Below the pieces are notes generated by a model. The model was not told the DNA's origin, made no database searches, and saw nothing but the letters and a program-made list of their open reading frames with translations. Below are positions 1-8,275 of a stretch of 36,377 nt of DNA, piece by piece. Position 1 is the stretch's first letter. The number at the start of each line of letters is the position of its first letter. Position numbers and translations under genes: made by a program. The stretch is from Novosphingobium album (ex Hu et al. 2023) (lineage in GTDB: Bacteria; Pseudomonadota; Alphaproteobacteria; Sphingomonadales; Sphingomonadaceae). The stretch is from positions 1 to 36,377 of the forward strand of contig NZ_JALHLE010000015.1 of assembly GCF_022832385.1 (NCBI RefSeq), in the 5' to 3' direction.

Positions 1-107
1 GAACGACTTCTCCAACCTCGGCGACACCTCAACCCTTGCAGATCCTTCCGTCGTCGATAACCTCATCCAGAACAGGCCGCAGCCGGCCCACGCGTGATGA
101 GAGGCGT

Positions 108-737
108 TTGACTGATACGATCCTGATTGCCGACGATCACCCGCTGTTCCGCCAGGCGCTTGTCCTGGCGGTGCAGAAGGTTCTTCCCACGGCGCACATA
201 CGCGAAGCAGGGACGCTTTCGGCAGCCGCTCATGTTGCGGTCGAGACTGAAGACCTGCGGCTGATCCTGCTCGACTTGAAGATGCCGGGCGCGGTGGGCT
301 ATTCGGGCATAGCGCTGCTGCATGCGGAGCGGCCCTCGGTTCCGATCCTCGTCGTTTCCAGTGCAGACGGTGCCAGCGCGGCGGAGGAAGCGCGCGCGTT
401 TGGAGCAATTGGCTTTCTGCGCAAGGACAGCGATCTGGCGGTCATCGAAGCCGCGATCCGCGATGCCCTTGGTGGCAAGGCCTCCGTGTCGCAGGGCAGC
501 GGCGAAGCGCAGATGGACACGATCCGGCGCGATGTCGCGAACCTTACACCGACCCAGCTCAAAGTGCTGCTGGCGGTGATCGAGGGGCAGCTCAACAAGC
601 AGATTGCCCATTCGCTAGGCATCAGCGAGGCGACGGTGAAAGCGCACATGACCGCGATCATGCGAAAGCTCGACGTATCGAACCGCACGCAGGCGGCGCT
701 GGTCGCCCGTTCGCTAGGGCTGGATCTGCGCCACTGA
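108..737 (+). CDS. LuxR/NarL-family response regulator
   Basis: Two-component response regulator, probably a cytoplasmic DNA-binding transcription factor. With the TTG start at 108 it is 209 aa. An N-terminal receiver domain begins ILIADDHPLFRQ, with the acidic pair at D9/D10 and the phosphoacceptor D56 in LILLDLKMPG. A C-terminal LuxR-type helix-turn-helix contains LTPTQLKVLLAVIEGQLNKQ and SEATVKAHM. I prefer TTG 108 because the family normally reaches the first beta strand within a few residues and a GAGAGG lies just upstream, though its 3-nt spacing is short. A TTG at 36 would add 24 unconserved residues. The gene converges on the hybrid kinase at 714-4061 and their 3' ends overlap by 24 bp, which suggests, but does not prove, that they form a pair. 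Confidence 0.85.
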   Translation: MTDTILIADDHPLFRQALVLAVQKVLPTAHIREAGTLSAAAHVAVETEDLRLILLDLKMPGAVGYSGIALLHAERPSVPILVVSSADGASAAEEARAFGAIGFLRKDSDLAVIEAAIRDALGGKASVSQGSGEAQMDTIRRDVANLTPTQLKVLLAVIEGQLNKQIAHSLGISEATVKAHMTAIMRKLDVSNRTQAALVARSLGLDLRH

Positions 738-3700
738 CAGGCTGCCGAGGAACGTCTCGATCGCCGTGGCCGAGACGGGTTTGCCCAGCACTGTCACACC
801 GATCGCGCCCGCCTTCTCGCGCAGCTCCGGGCCGTCCTCTGCGCTGATGATCACGGCAGGCAGACGGGGCGCTTCCTCGCGCATGGCGGCAATCAGGCTG
901 ATTCCATCCTCGCCGTTGTCGAGCCGGTAATCGGCCAGAACCGCGTCCACGCGGCGGCTGTAGGGCAGGGCATCGGCGATCGTCGATACACCGAAAGCCC
1001 GGTGTCCGAGGCGTTCGAGCAGGGCGATACTCGCTTCGACAATGCGAGGGTCGTTGTCTGCAACCAATATGTCCAGCGGTGATGGGGTGGCGGGGACGGC
1101 GGCGCGGACCGGCATTTCCCGTGTTTCGTCAGGCGCAGCAGACGTGGCGGGCAGCCAGAAACTGAACCGGCTGCCCTGGCCGGGCGTTGAACGCACTGTG
1201 ATCCGGCCACCGAGCAGGCGCGCGATGCGGGTCGAGAGGGCGAGGCCCAGCCCGAGGCCTTCCGCTTCAACCGTTCCCAGCCGCGTGAATTCCCCAAAAA
1301 TCGTGTCGATCTGACCAGCTTCGATGCCAACGCCAGTGTCGAACACGTCGATGCGCCAGCCGCTGCGCCGGCGCCGCACGCCGACAAGCACGCCGCCATG
1401 CTCGCAATAGCGCACGGCATTGGCGAGGAAGTTCTGGACGATCGAGCGCAGCAGGCCGGGGTCGGTGAAGACGTGGCCCGACAGCGGGCCTGTCCGCAGC
1501 TCCAGCCCCTTGCGCTCGGCCATCGGCCGGAAGCTCTCGATGAGGTCTGACAGGAACGGTTCCAGCGCCAGTACTTCGGGCCGCGGCTGCACGCCGCCGG
1601 AATCGAGCTTGCTGATATCCAGCAGCGCGCGCAGCAGGTCGTCTGCGGCGGAAATCGCATTCTGCACGCGCTCGACAAGCGGCAGCGTTTCCGCGGCGAC
1701 ATCGCGTTCGATCGCGGCGGTGAACAGGCGCGCGGCGTGGAGCGGCTGCAGCAGGTCGTGGCTGGCAGCGGCGAGGAAGCGGGTCTTCTCGCGGTCCGCT
1801 TCGGCGAGGCGCCGGTTGGCATCGCTCAGTTCCCGCGTGCGTTCGGCGACGCGCTGTTCGAGCGTTTCGAGAGTGCGGCGGAGCTCCTCGCGGACGCGGG
1901 CGTCTTCGGTGATGTCGGTAAAGCTCGTCACGTAGCCGCCGCCGGGCATCGGACCGCCGACGGTCTTGATCACGCGCCCGTTGGGGTCCTTGCGCTCGAA
2001 GCTGTGGTCGAGGCCCCGGCGGAAATGGTTCAGGCGCTTTTCGACGTGGAATTCGGGATCGCCGCTGCCGAAATCGCCGCGCAGGGCATTGTGGCGCAGG
2101 AGGTCTGCGATCGGGGCGCCGACCCGCAGCATCCCCGGCGGATAGTTGAACAGCGCTTCGTAGCGGCTGTTCCAGGCGACGACGTTCAGTTCGGCATCGA
2201 TGACGCTGATGCCCGCGTCGAGGTTCTCGAACGTGGCGGCCAGAAGCTGGCGCGAAAAGCGCAGGCTGCGGCCGCCTTCGTCCAAAAGCCGTGCCACTTC
2301 GGGCAAGCGCATGGTGCCGCCTTCCAGCGCGGAATTGATCAGCGCGCGGGCGGAGGATACGCCGACCACGGTGGCGATCAGGCTTTCCGCCCGTTTCGCC
2401 GAGATCCGGTCGAGCGGCGTCCCTTCCTGCGCTTCGGGGAATTCCTCCTGGGCGCGTTCCTCGCCGACGAAGCTGGCGGTCAGCGCCACCAGATCGGCAA
2501 GGTCGGTCACCCGGTGCTGGCCGCGCCCGAAGCGGGGCAGGGCGGGCGCTTTCAGGCCCCGCGCGGCGATCAGGGCATAGACCGCGACATTCGACCCCAG
2601 GCTCCAGAACACGCCGTGGACCAGCGGTGTCGCCTTGCCGATGCCGAAAAGCTGCAGCGGATCGAACGGCGTATCGGCGAGCAGCGCCAGCCAGTGCGGC
2701 GGCAGGATCGGCGGCAGCGCCAGCGTGTAGATCCAGAACGCCAGCCCGGTGGCCAGACTGGCGCGCGCGGCGATCGTGTCGCAGCCGCTGCGGTAGGTGG
2801 CCATCAGCAGGTGCGGGGTGAACTGCGCCATCGCGCCGAAGGCGATGAGGCCGATCGAGGCCAGTGAGTTTTCCGAGGACACCAGCAGCGCCCAGACCAG
2901 CGCCAGCGCCATGATCGCGAAGATCGCCGCCTGCCGCACTCGCAGCATCCGGCGCCCCATCTGCCCCGACTGGCGCGCCAGCCCGCCTTTCATCACCGAG
3001 GGGAAGACGAGGTCGTTCGAGACCATCGTGGCGAGCGCCGTCGCATCGACGATCGCCATCGAGGCCGCCGCGCCCACGCCGCCGAGCAGCGCCATGGCCA
3101 GCACGAAGCCGCTGCCCGCGCTTTCGGGCAGCTGCAGCACATAGCGGTCGGGCGCGATCGCGGCGGGCAGCAGCGCGCTTCCGGCCAGCGCGATGGGCAG
3201 CACCAGCAGCGCCATCAGGGCGACATAGGCGGCCAGCCCGAAGCGCGCCCGCACGAAGTCCCCCGGCTCGCGCGCCTCGACCAGCCCCATGTAGAATTGC
3301 CGGGGCAGGGCAATGATCGCCATCGCGGAGATCAGCGTGATCACCGCGAAATCGAGCGAGAGGTGCGCCGGGCTGAACTGCTCGCCCACGGCGGCGAGTC
3401 CCCGCGCCACGCTGTGCGGCTCGGCGTTCAGCAGCAGGAACCCGGCCAGCACCGCGACCATGCCGAGCGCGAGGAGCTTGAACAGCGCATCGAGGCCGAT
3501 CGCATAGACCAGCCCCTCTGCGCGCCCGGCCAGTTCGTAGCGGCGGGCGCCGAACAGCACCGCGAACAGCGCGAGCAGCAGCGCGGCGGCAATCATCACC
3601 GGCCCGGTGACCGCGCGGGCCGAGACGATCGACAGGGCGCTGCCGATCGAGCGCAGTTGCAGGGCGATGTAGGGGATCGAGCCGAGCAGCGCCGTCACCG

Positions 3701-4061
3701 TCACCAGCCGGGCGACGATCACGTCATGGCCGAAGCGGGCGGCGATGAAGTCCGATACGGTGGCGGCCTTCTCGGCGGCGACGGCCTGCGTCAGCCGCGC
3801 CAGAAAGCGCGGCGCGGCCATGAGCACGAGGATCGGCGCGGCATAGATCGGCAGGTAGTTCCACCCCTCGCGCGCGGCGGTGCCGACGGCGCCGTAGAAC
3901 GTCCAGCTGGAGCAATAGACGCCCAGCGCCATGGTATAGGCCCAGCGCCGCAGCAGGGGGCGGTGCGCGAAAGCCTTGCGCCGGGTCTCGACCGTGGCGG
4001 CGATGGCGAAGAGGATCACCATCAGGGCCAGTGTCAGGATTGTCGATGAATATAACGGCAT
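714..4061 (-). CDS. Hybrid sensor histidine kinase with SSF-like membrane domain
   Basis: A 1115-aa membrane-bound hybrid kinase. The N-terminal half (about residues 1-490) is a multi-pass sodium:solute symporter-like domain. A PAS region follows (about 610-715, with DAGISVIDAELNVVAWN), then a coiled coil (LETLEQRVAERTRELSDANR). The HisKA box has H768 in ASHDLLQPLH. The ATPase domain has the N box (NFLANAVRY) and G boxes (DTGVGIE, GLGLGLA). A C-terminal receiver has D1044 in VLADYRLD. This layout matches the CbrA-like and NahK/ErcS-like SSF-PAS-kinase families, which sense carbon or solute signals. The ligand cannot be read from sequence. The ATG start at 4061 places the first membrane helix at the N-terminus. 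All phosphotransfer residues are intact. Confidence 0.9.
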   Translation of the reverse strand: MPLYSSTILTLALMVILFAIAATVETRRKAFAHRPLLRRWAYTMALGVYCSSWTFYGAVGTAAREGWNYLPIYAAPILVLMAAPRFLARLTQAVAAEKAATVSDFIAARFGHDVIVARLVTVTALLGSIPYIALQLRSIGSALSIVSARAVTGPVMIAAALLLALFAVLFGARRYELAGRAEGLVYAIGLDALFKLLALGMVAVLAGFLLLNAEPHSVARGLAAVGEQFSPAHLSLDFAVITLISAMAIIALPRQFYMGLVEAREPGDFVRARFGLAAYVALMALLVLPIALAGSALLPAAIAPDRYVLQLPESAGSGFVLAMALLGGVGAAASMAIVDATALATMVSNDLVFPSVMKGGLARQSGQMGRRMLRVRQAAIFAIMALALVWALLVSSENSLASIGLIAFGAMAQFTPHLLMATYRSGCDTIAARASLATGLAFWIYTLALPPILPPHWLALLADTPFDPLQLFGIGKATPLVHGVFWSLGSNVAVYALIAARGLKAPALPRFGRGQHRVTDLADLVALTASFVGEERAQEEFPEAQEGTPLDRISAKRAESLIATVVGVSSARALINSALEGGTMRLPEVARLLDEGGRSLRFSRQLLAATFENLDAGISVIDAELNVVAWNSRYEALFNYPPGMLRVGAPIADLLRHNALRGDFGSGDPEFHVEKRLNHFRRGLDHSFERKDPNGRVIKTVGGPMPGGGYVTSFTDITEDARVREELRRTLETLEQRVAERTRELSDANRRLAEADREKTRFLAAASHDLLQPLHAARLFTAAIERDVAAETLPLVERVQNAISAADDLLRALLDISKLDSGGVQPRPEVLALEPFLSDLIESFRPMAERKGLELRTGPLSGHVFTDPGLLRSIVQNFLANAVRYCEHGGVLVGVRRRRSGWRIDVFDTGVGIEAGQIDTIFGEFTRLGTVEAEGLGLGLALSTRIARLLGGRITVRSTPGQGSRFSFWLPATSAAPDETREMPVRAAVPATPSPLDILVADNDPRIVEASIALLERLGHRAFGVSTIADALPYSRRVDAVLADYRLDNGEDGISLIAAMREEAPRLPAVIISAEDGPELREKAGAIGVTVLGKPVSATAIETFLGSLSVAQIQP

Positions 4062-4555
4062 CCTGCGCGCCCAAAGCCTCCCCGCACGGACCTAGCAGCC
4101 CGGTGGCGGCGCGCAACTGCTGATCGCGTTGCGGTCGGGCTCGCGGGCCGTGCTGCAGGCGCCTTCCTTGCGTGACCGACGATGGGAAGAGCCGGTGCGA
4201 ACATAACAGGCGGCGGCGTTGTAGGAAAATGCGTTTGGGCCGGACCCGGCCAGCGGTGCCGCTGGTCAGATGCGATGGAATGACCTCCAGGGGCCTTTCG
4301 CTGCCGCAGCGCTGGCCCAACCTGCAGCGACTAGCATCGCCTGCGGCTCTGCAAGTCTCGCTGCCCCTCACACAAGCGGGCGGGGAAATGCCGCCACGCC
4401 CTCCCGTTTGCGGGAGCGCCGGAAGGCTTGGGAACGAAGTGACCTAGCCGGACGGGGTGGGCCGGTATCAAGGTCGCGTTTGGGCCGGGTGCGGAATGTC
4501 CGGTTTCGGGTAGGAAGTACGGCAAAGGCTAGATTCTTAAAAGATGAGGTTTTGG
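4062..4555. other. Intergenic region upstream of the hybrid kinase
   Basis: Nearly 500 bases without a convincing gene. The only structure I see is a short perfect hairpin at 4401-4416 (CTCCCG, loop TTTG, CGGGAG) and a repeat copy at its right end (4489-4530). Short open frames here have no start context or recognisable protein. The kinase promoter presumably lies near 4062-4200, but I see no clear consensus. Confidence 0.5.
4489..4530. repeat. Dispersed intergenic repeat, B-type copy 1
   Basis: Contains GTCCGGTTTCGGGTAGGAAG, which closely resembles part of the palindromic element at 5231-5290 (CGCTTTCGGGTAGAAAG). The two copies bracket the low-GC orphan gene between them. Motifs of the type GTCCGCTTTCGGGT are, from memory, common in intergenic DNA of sphingomonads. 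The boundaries are approximate. Confidence 0.5.
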
Positions 4556-5140
4556 TTATTTGGGTAGGGCATCGTTTTTCGTTGCTTCCAGCGTCGCATC
4601 CTGAGCTTCGATCCACTCTTCAAGCTGTTCAAATAGCTCGGCCCAAATCTGGTCGTATTCGTGTGTAAATATTTCAACACAGAGCATAACCTCATCCTCG
4701 AAGTTTGCTGCGTACATTTCTGACCAGCGATTTTTGAATAGCACCGTATCTCGTTCGTGATCGATTTCGGTGTAGCCCTTGCTCATCCCGCTATAATTTG
4801 GATGCGCGCTTTCCGAGAGTCGACCGTACATCTTCCTTATACCCTTGTACCGTTTGTCGCAGTCATCGAGAATTGTAAGGACGTTAATAGCAGATAGCGG
4901 TGTGCTGCCATCTTTCGAGCTGAGTAGCAGAACCTCCGTTTTCCTGCTGAACGCATGGAAACTCAGTGTGCCGTCAAGAACCTTCGTCATTTGCTGATTG
5001 AGGTAGATCAGCATCGCCAACGTCTCGAACGCGCTTCTCAGCAGTATGCGCGCGCCAAGGACATGGTCATGCTTTTGCAGCACGACGGCTTGATCAAGCA
5101 GATCGGTCATTCGCCAGTGGACGACTTCACGCAGTTGCAT
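4556..5140 (-). CDS. Hypothetical protein, possible HEPN/DUF5677-like
   Basis: An unrecognised soluble, mostly helical protein of about 194 aa from the ATG at 5140. A helical stretch with HVLGARILLRSAFETLAM and a later SESAHPNYSGM resemble helical HEPN/DUF5677-like families, but this is a weak impression. The frame is open further up to a TTG at 5320. However, its first 30 or so codons are a translation of the palindromic repeat at 5231-5290, so that long start is unlikely. A TTG at 5200 would include RNPTAHKW, so the true start may lie there. Base composition is near 50% GC, clearly lower than the roughly 65% of its neighbours. Repeat copies flank it on both sides, which suggests it was acquired. 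Confidence 0.55.
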   Translation of the reverse strand: MQLREVVHWRMTDLLDQAVVLQKHDHVLGARILLRSAFETLAMLIYLNQQMTKVLDGTLSFHAFSRKTEVLLLSSKDGSTPLSAINVLTILDDCDKRYKGIRKMYGRLSESAHPNYSGMSKGYTEIDHERDTVLFKNRWSEMYAANFEDEVMLCVEIFTHEYDQIWAELFEQLEEWIEAQDATLEATKNDALPK

Positions 5141-5230
5141 ACTGCGATACGGTGCTTTCCATTTGTGAGCGGTCGGGTTGCGAAAATGCAGGCTGCCCAA
5201 GTCCAGCGCCTTGAAAAGGCATCCCTTTAA

Positions 5231-5290
5231 GGTCCCGATTGCTTTGTCGGCTGTCCGGAAAGCCCGCTTTCGGGTAGAAAGCAATGATTT
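5231..5290. repeat. Palindromic dispersed repeat, B-type copy 2
   Basis: Outer inverted arms ATTGCTTT (5238-5245) and AAAGCAAT (5278-5285) enclose an inner hairpin, GAAAG-CCCG-CTTTC, so the element can fold into a cruciform-like structure. It shares TTTCGGGTAGAAAG-type sequence with 4489-4530. It lies between the end of the ABC ATPase gene and the orphan gene, where it could also act as a transcript end. Confidence 0.55.
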
Positions 5291-5316
5291 CAGCCATCCC
5301 CGCAAGGTCCAGCCGG

Positions 5317-6027
5317 TCAAGGCTGGCCCGAAACCGCCCCCCGCCGGTCAATCACCCGTTCCACACGCCCGTCAAGCATCTCGATCTGGATGTCCGACAC
5401 TTCCGCGATCCCCGGATCGTGCGTCACGCAGGCCACCGCGCGGCCCTGTTCGTGGGCCAGCGCGCGCAGGGTTTCCACCACGCGGGCGCTGTTGTGGCTG
5501 TCGAGATTGCCGGTGGGCTCGTCGCCGAGGATCAGGATGGGATCGTTGGCCAGAGCACGGGCGATGGCGACGCGCTGGCGTTCGCCGCCGGAGAGGCGGT
5601 CGGGCGTCTTGGTGTGCTTTTCCCCCAGCCCCACGCCCGCCAGCAGTTCCAGTGCGCGGGCGCGGGCTTCGGTGCTGCTCAGTCGGGCCAGCCGCTGCAT
5701 CGGCAGCATGACGTTCTCCAGCGCGGTGAATTCGGGCAGCAGGAAGTGGAACTGGAACACGAAGCCGAACCGCGCCAGCCGGATCGCGGCACGCGCGTCG
5801 CCCGACAACTGGCTGACTTCGCGGCCCTCCACCAGCAGCTCGCCCGTGGTGGGCCGGTCGATCAGCCCGAGCAGGTAGAGCAGCGAGGACTTGCCGCAGC
5901 CCGAAGGCCCGACGATCGTGGTGAAGGCGCCGGGCTCTATGGTCAGGCTGACATCGCGCAGCAGCACGACCGGCGGATCGCCCGGCAGGGTGCGGCCCAG
6001 CCCGCGCGCCTCGATGATCGCGCTCAT
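5317..6027 (-). CDS. ABC transporter ATP-binding protein (LolD/MacB type)
   Basis: A 236-aa cytoplasmic ATPase of the MacB/LolD/DevA group. Visible motifs are Walker A GPSGCGKS (40-47), the Q-loop glutamine near 92, signature LSGGE (145-149), Walker B LILGDE (165-170) and the H-loop histidine in CVTHD (203). Its start codon overlaps the stop of the permease gene by 4 bp, so the two are translationally coupled. The adaptor gene lies just upstream. It powers the exporter made with those two proteins. The substrate is unknown. Confidence 0.92.
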   Translation of the reverse strand: MSAIIEARGLGRTLPGDPPVVLLRDVSLTIEPGAFTTIVGPSGCGKSSLLYLLGLIDRPTTGELLVEGREVSQLSGDARAAIRLARFGFVFQFHFLLPEFTALENVMLPMQRLARLSSTEARARALELLAGVGLGEKHTKTPDRLSGGERQRVAIARALANDPILILGDEPTGNLDSHNSARVVETLRALAHEQGRAVACVTHDPGIAEVSDIQIEMLDGRVERVIDRRGAVSGQP

Positions 6028-7274
6028 ACCGCGCCCCGCAGGATATCGACCGGATCGACGCGCGAGGCCTTGCGCGAAGGCAGCCAGGCCGCGATGGCCC
6101 CCGCGAAGAACGAGGCGGCGGCGGCAATGGCGTATTGCCGGGGTGAACGATCGAGCGGGATATGTTCGGTCTCGCCGCCGATCGGGAACTCGAGCGAGCC
6201 CAGGATCGACATCAGCAGGTAGCCGAGCATCCAGCCCACCAGCACGCCGATCAGCGCGAGGATCAGCCCTTCGGCCACGAAGATGAACTGCAGGTCGCCT
6301 TCGGAAAAGCCGATCGAGCGCATGATCGCGATGTCGCGCTGCTTGTCCGACACGCTGTTGGAGACGACCGTGTAGATCCCGAAGCTCGCCACCAGCAGGA
6401 TCGCGGAGACCACCGAATACATGATGACGTTGCGCGTCACGAGCAGCGAGAGGAAGTCGGCGGAGCGTTCCTGCCAGCTTTCCGCCTTGTAGCCGAATCG
6501 CGCCTCCAGCCGCTTTGCCACCGCGTCCGCTGCATAGGGATCGGCCAGCTTCACGCCGATCCGGTTGATGATGAAAGGCCGCCCCAGCAGCGACTGTGCC
6601 TCGCGCAGCAGGACATAGCCGACGCCCGAGGACAGCTGCGTCTGCCCCTTCTTGAACAGGCCGACCACGCGCATCGAACGCCCGCTGGAGGTGGAGGAAG
6701 TAGCAGCGAGGATGTCCCCCACCCGCACGCCCAGCCGCCGGGCCAGGTCCTCGCCGATGATGATACCGCCTTGCGTGGTTTCCAGATCGCGCAAATGGCC
6801 CACGCGCAGCTGTTCCTCGATCGTGCTGATCCGCGTCTCGATCTCGGGCTCGACACCGACCACGCTGATCGCCTCGTCATGCCCGCCGAGGCGCAGGGTG
6901 ACGCCGCCGGTCAGGCTCGGCGAGGCGATCGCGCCCGGCACGGCATTGGCGGCGGCCATGATTGCCTGCCAGTCCTTGATCCCGCGCACTTCGGTGCGGA
7001 CCTTGTAGCCGTGCAGGTCCACCGCCCCATCTGCATAGACCCGCGTACCGGGCTGCGGCGAGGGGCTGCGCAATTCGTCGGAAATGATGATGTGCGGCGC
7101 CGCGTCGATCAGCTGCTTGATGAAATCGTTCTGGCTGCCGACCATCAGCGCCGATACGGCGAGGAAGAACCCCACCCCCACCGCCACGCCGCTAACCGCT
7201 ACGGCCGTCTGGCGGCGGCGGCGCGAGAGATGGCGCAGGGCGATGCCGATGAGAAACCCGATCCTGCCGATCAT
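6024..7274 (-). CDS. ABC transporter permease, FtsX/MacB/DevC type
   Basis: A 416-aa inner-membrane permease with the classic four-helix FtsX layout. One helix lies near the N-terminus (about 21-46), followed by a large periplasmic domain (about 50-290). Three C-terminal helices include ILLVASFGIYTVVSNSV and LILALIGVLVGWMLGYLL. MacB, LolC/E and DevC share this fold. The gene overlaps the adaptor gene upstream and the ATPase gene downstream by 4 bp each, so the three form one tightly coupled unit. With an HlyD-type adaptor beside it, DevBCA-like or MacAB-like export is more likely than lipoprotein release by LolCDE. Confidence 0.9.
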   Translation of the reverse strand: MIGRIGFLIGIALRHLSRRRRQTAVAVSGVAVGVGFFLAVSALMVGSQNDFIKQLIDAAPHIIISDELRSPSPQPGTRVYADGAVDLHGYKVRTEVRGIKDWQAIMAAANAVPGAIASPSLTGGVTLRLGGHDEAISVVGVEPEIETRISTIEEQLRVGHLRDLETTQGGIIIGEDLARRLGVRVGDILAATSSTSSGRSMRVVGLFKKGQTQLSSGVGYVLLREAQSLLGRPFIINRIGVKLADPYAADAVAKRLEARFGYKAESWQERSADFLSLLVTRNVIMYSVVSAILLVASFGIYTVVSNSVSDKQRDIAIMRSIGFSEGDLQFIFVAEGLILALIGVLVGWMLGYLLMSILGSLEFPIGGETEHIPLDRSPRQYAIAAAASFFAGAIAAWLPSRKASRVDPVDILRGAV

Positions 7275-8266
7275 GTCCGGACCCGGGCGCCATCCTTCAA
7301 CCCCTCCGGCGGGTTCACGATAACGCTGTCCCCCGCCTTGAGGCCGGAGACGATCTCGACCTTTTCGGTCCCGGTGATCCCGGTGCGCACGGGGATCTGC
7401 GCCGCGCGGCCATCGCGCACCACCCAGACCTTGCCGCCTGCCACCGCCCCGGCCGGCACCAGCAGCGCCTTGTCATGCTCGCGGGTGATCACGTTGATCT
7501 CCAGCGTCAGTCCGAACGGCAGGCTCGTCCCCGGATCGAGCCCGATGCGCACGCGGAAGGCGCGCTGGCTGGGATCGCCGCCGGGCGTGATCTCCCGCAC
7601 CCGGCCCCGGATCACCTTGCCCGGCAAGGCATCGGTCGAGAGCAGCGCCACCTGCCCGGGATGGACGCGCACGATATCGCGCTCGTCCACCGTCGCGGTA
7701 ATCCGCACCTGTGCCGGATCGCCGAGCTGCATCAGGGTCTTGCCGGGCACTGCCAGATCGCCCGGCTCGACATCGCGCTTGAGCACGACGCCGGAGATGC
7801 CCGCGCGCACCGTCATCTGGTCCAGCCGGGCCTCGAGCGCCGCCACCTGTGCGCGCGCCGCCTGTCCCGATGCGCGTGCGGTATCGTTGGCCGCCGCCGT
7901 CACCCAGCCCTGCCTGAAAAGCGTCGCCACTCGCCGCTCGTTGACAGTCTTGGCCTGCGCATCAGCGCGCGCCTGCGCCAGCAGCGCCTGCTGCTCGCTC
8001 GCATCGAGCCGCACCAGCGCCTGTCCTGCCACGACCCGGTCTCCCTCGCGCACCAGCACGGTCCCGACCGGCGCCGTCACCCGCGAGGATACGATGACGG
8101 GGTGTTCGGGTTCGACATAGCCGGTGGCATAGACGAGATCGGCCGCCGGGCCCTGCTCGACCTCGGCCACCGTCACTTTCGTGCCAGCCCCGCCGAACGT
8201 CCACAATAATCCCGCCACAACGGCAAAGGCAGCAAGAGCCAGCAGAACAACAACGGATTTGCGCAT
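7271..8266 (-). CDS. HlyD/MacA-type periplasmic adaptor subunit
   Basis: A 331-aa membrane fusion protein. One N-terminal signal-anchor helix (VVVLLALAAFAVVAGLLW) is followed by split lipoyl-like halves (VGTVLVREGDRVVAGQALV and ISGVVLKRDVEPGDLAVPG) around a helical hairpin, then beta-barrel and membrane-proximal domains. It should bridge the inner-membrane permease to the outer membrane. The start ATG lies 9 nt after the phaC stop, and a GAGG Shine-Dalgarno overlaps that stop. The exporter is therefore probably transcribed, and perhaps translationally coupled, with phaBC. The substrate is unknown. Confidence 0.9.
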   Translation of the reverse strand: MRKSVVVLLALAAFAVVAGLLWTFGGAGTKVTVAEVEQGPAADLVYATGYVEPEHPVIVSSRVTAPVGTVLVREGDRVVAGQALVRLDASEQQALLAQARADAQAKTVNERRVATLFRQGWVTAAANDTARASGQAARAQVAALEARLDQMTVRAGISGVVLKRDVEPGDLAVPGKTLMQLGDPAQVRITATVDERDIVRVHPGQVALLSTDALPGKVIRGRVREITPGGDPSQRAFRVRIGLDPGTSLPFGLTLEINVITREHDKALLVPAGAVAGGKVWVVRDGRAAQIPVRTGITGTEKVEIVSGLKAGDSVIVNPPEGLKDGARVRT

Positions 8267-8275
8267 CAGTAGCCC

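Noticed and set aside
5141..5320. Extension of the low-GC orphan gene upstream to the TTG at 5320
   Set aside because: Most of the added codons translate the palindromic repeat at 5231-5290, and there is no start signal. A start at TTG 5200 remains possible.
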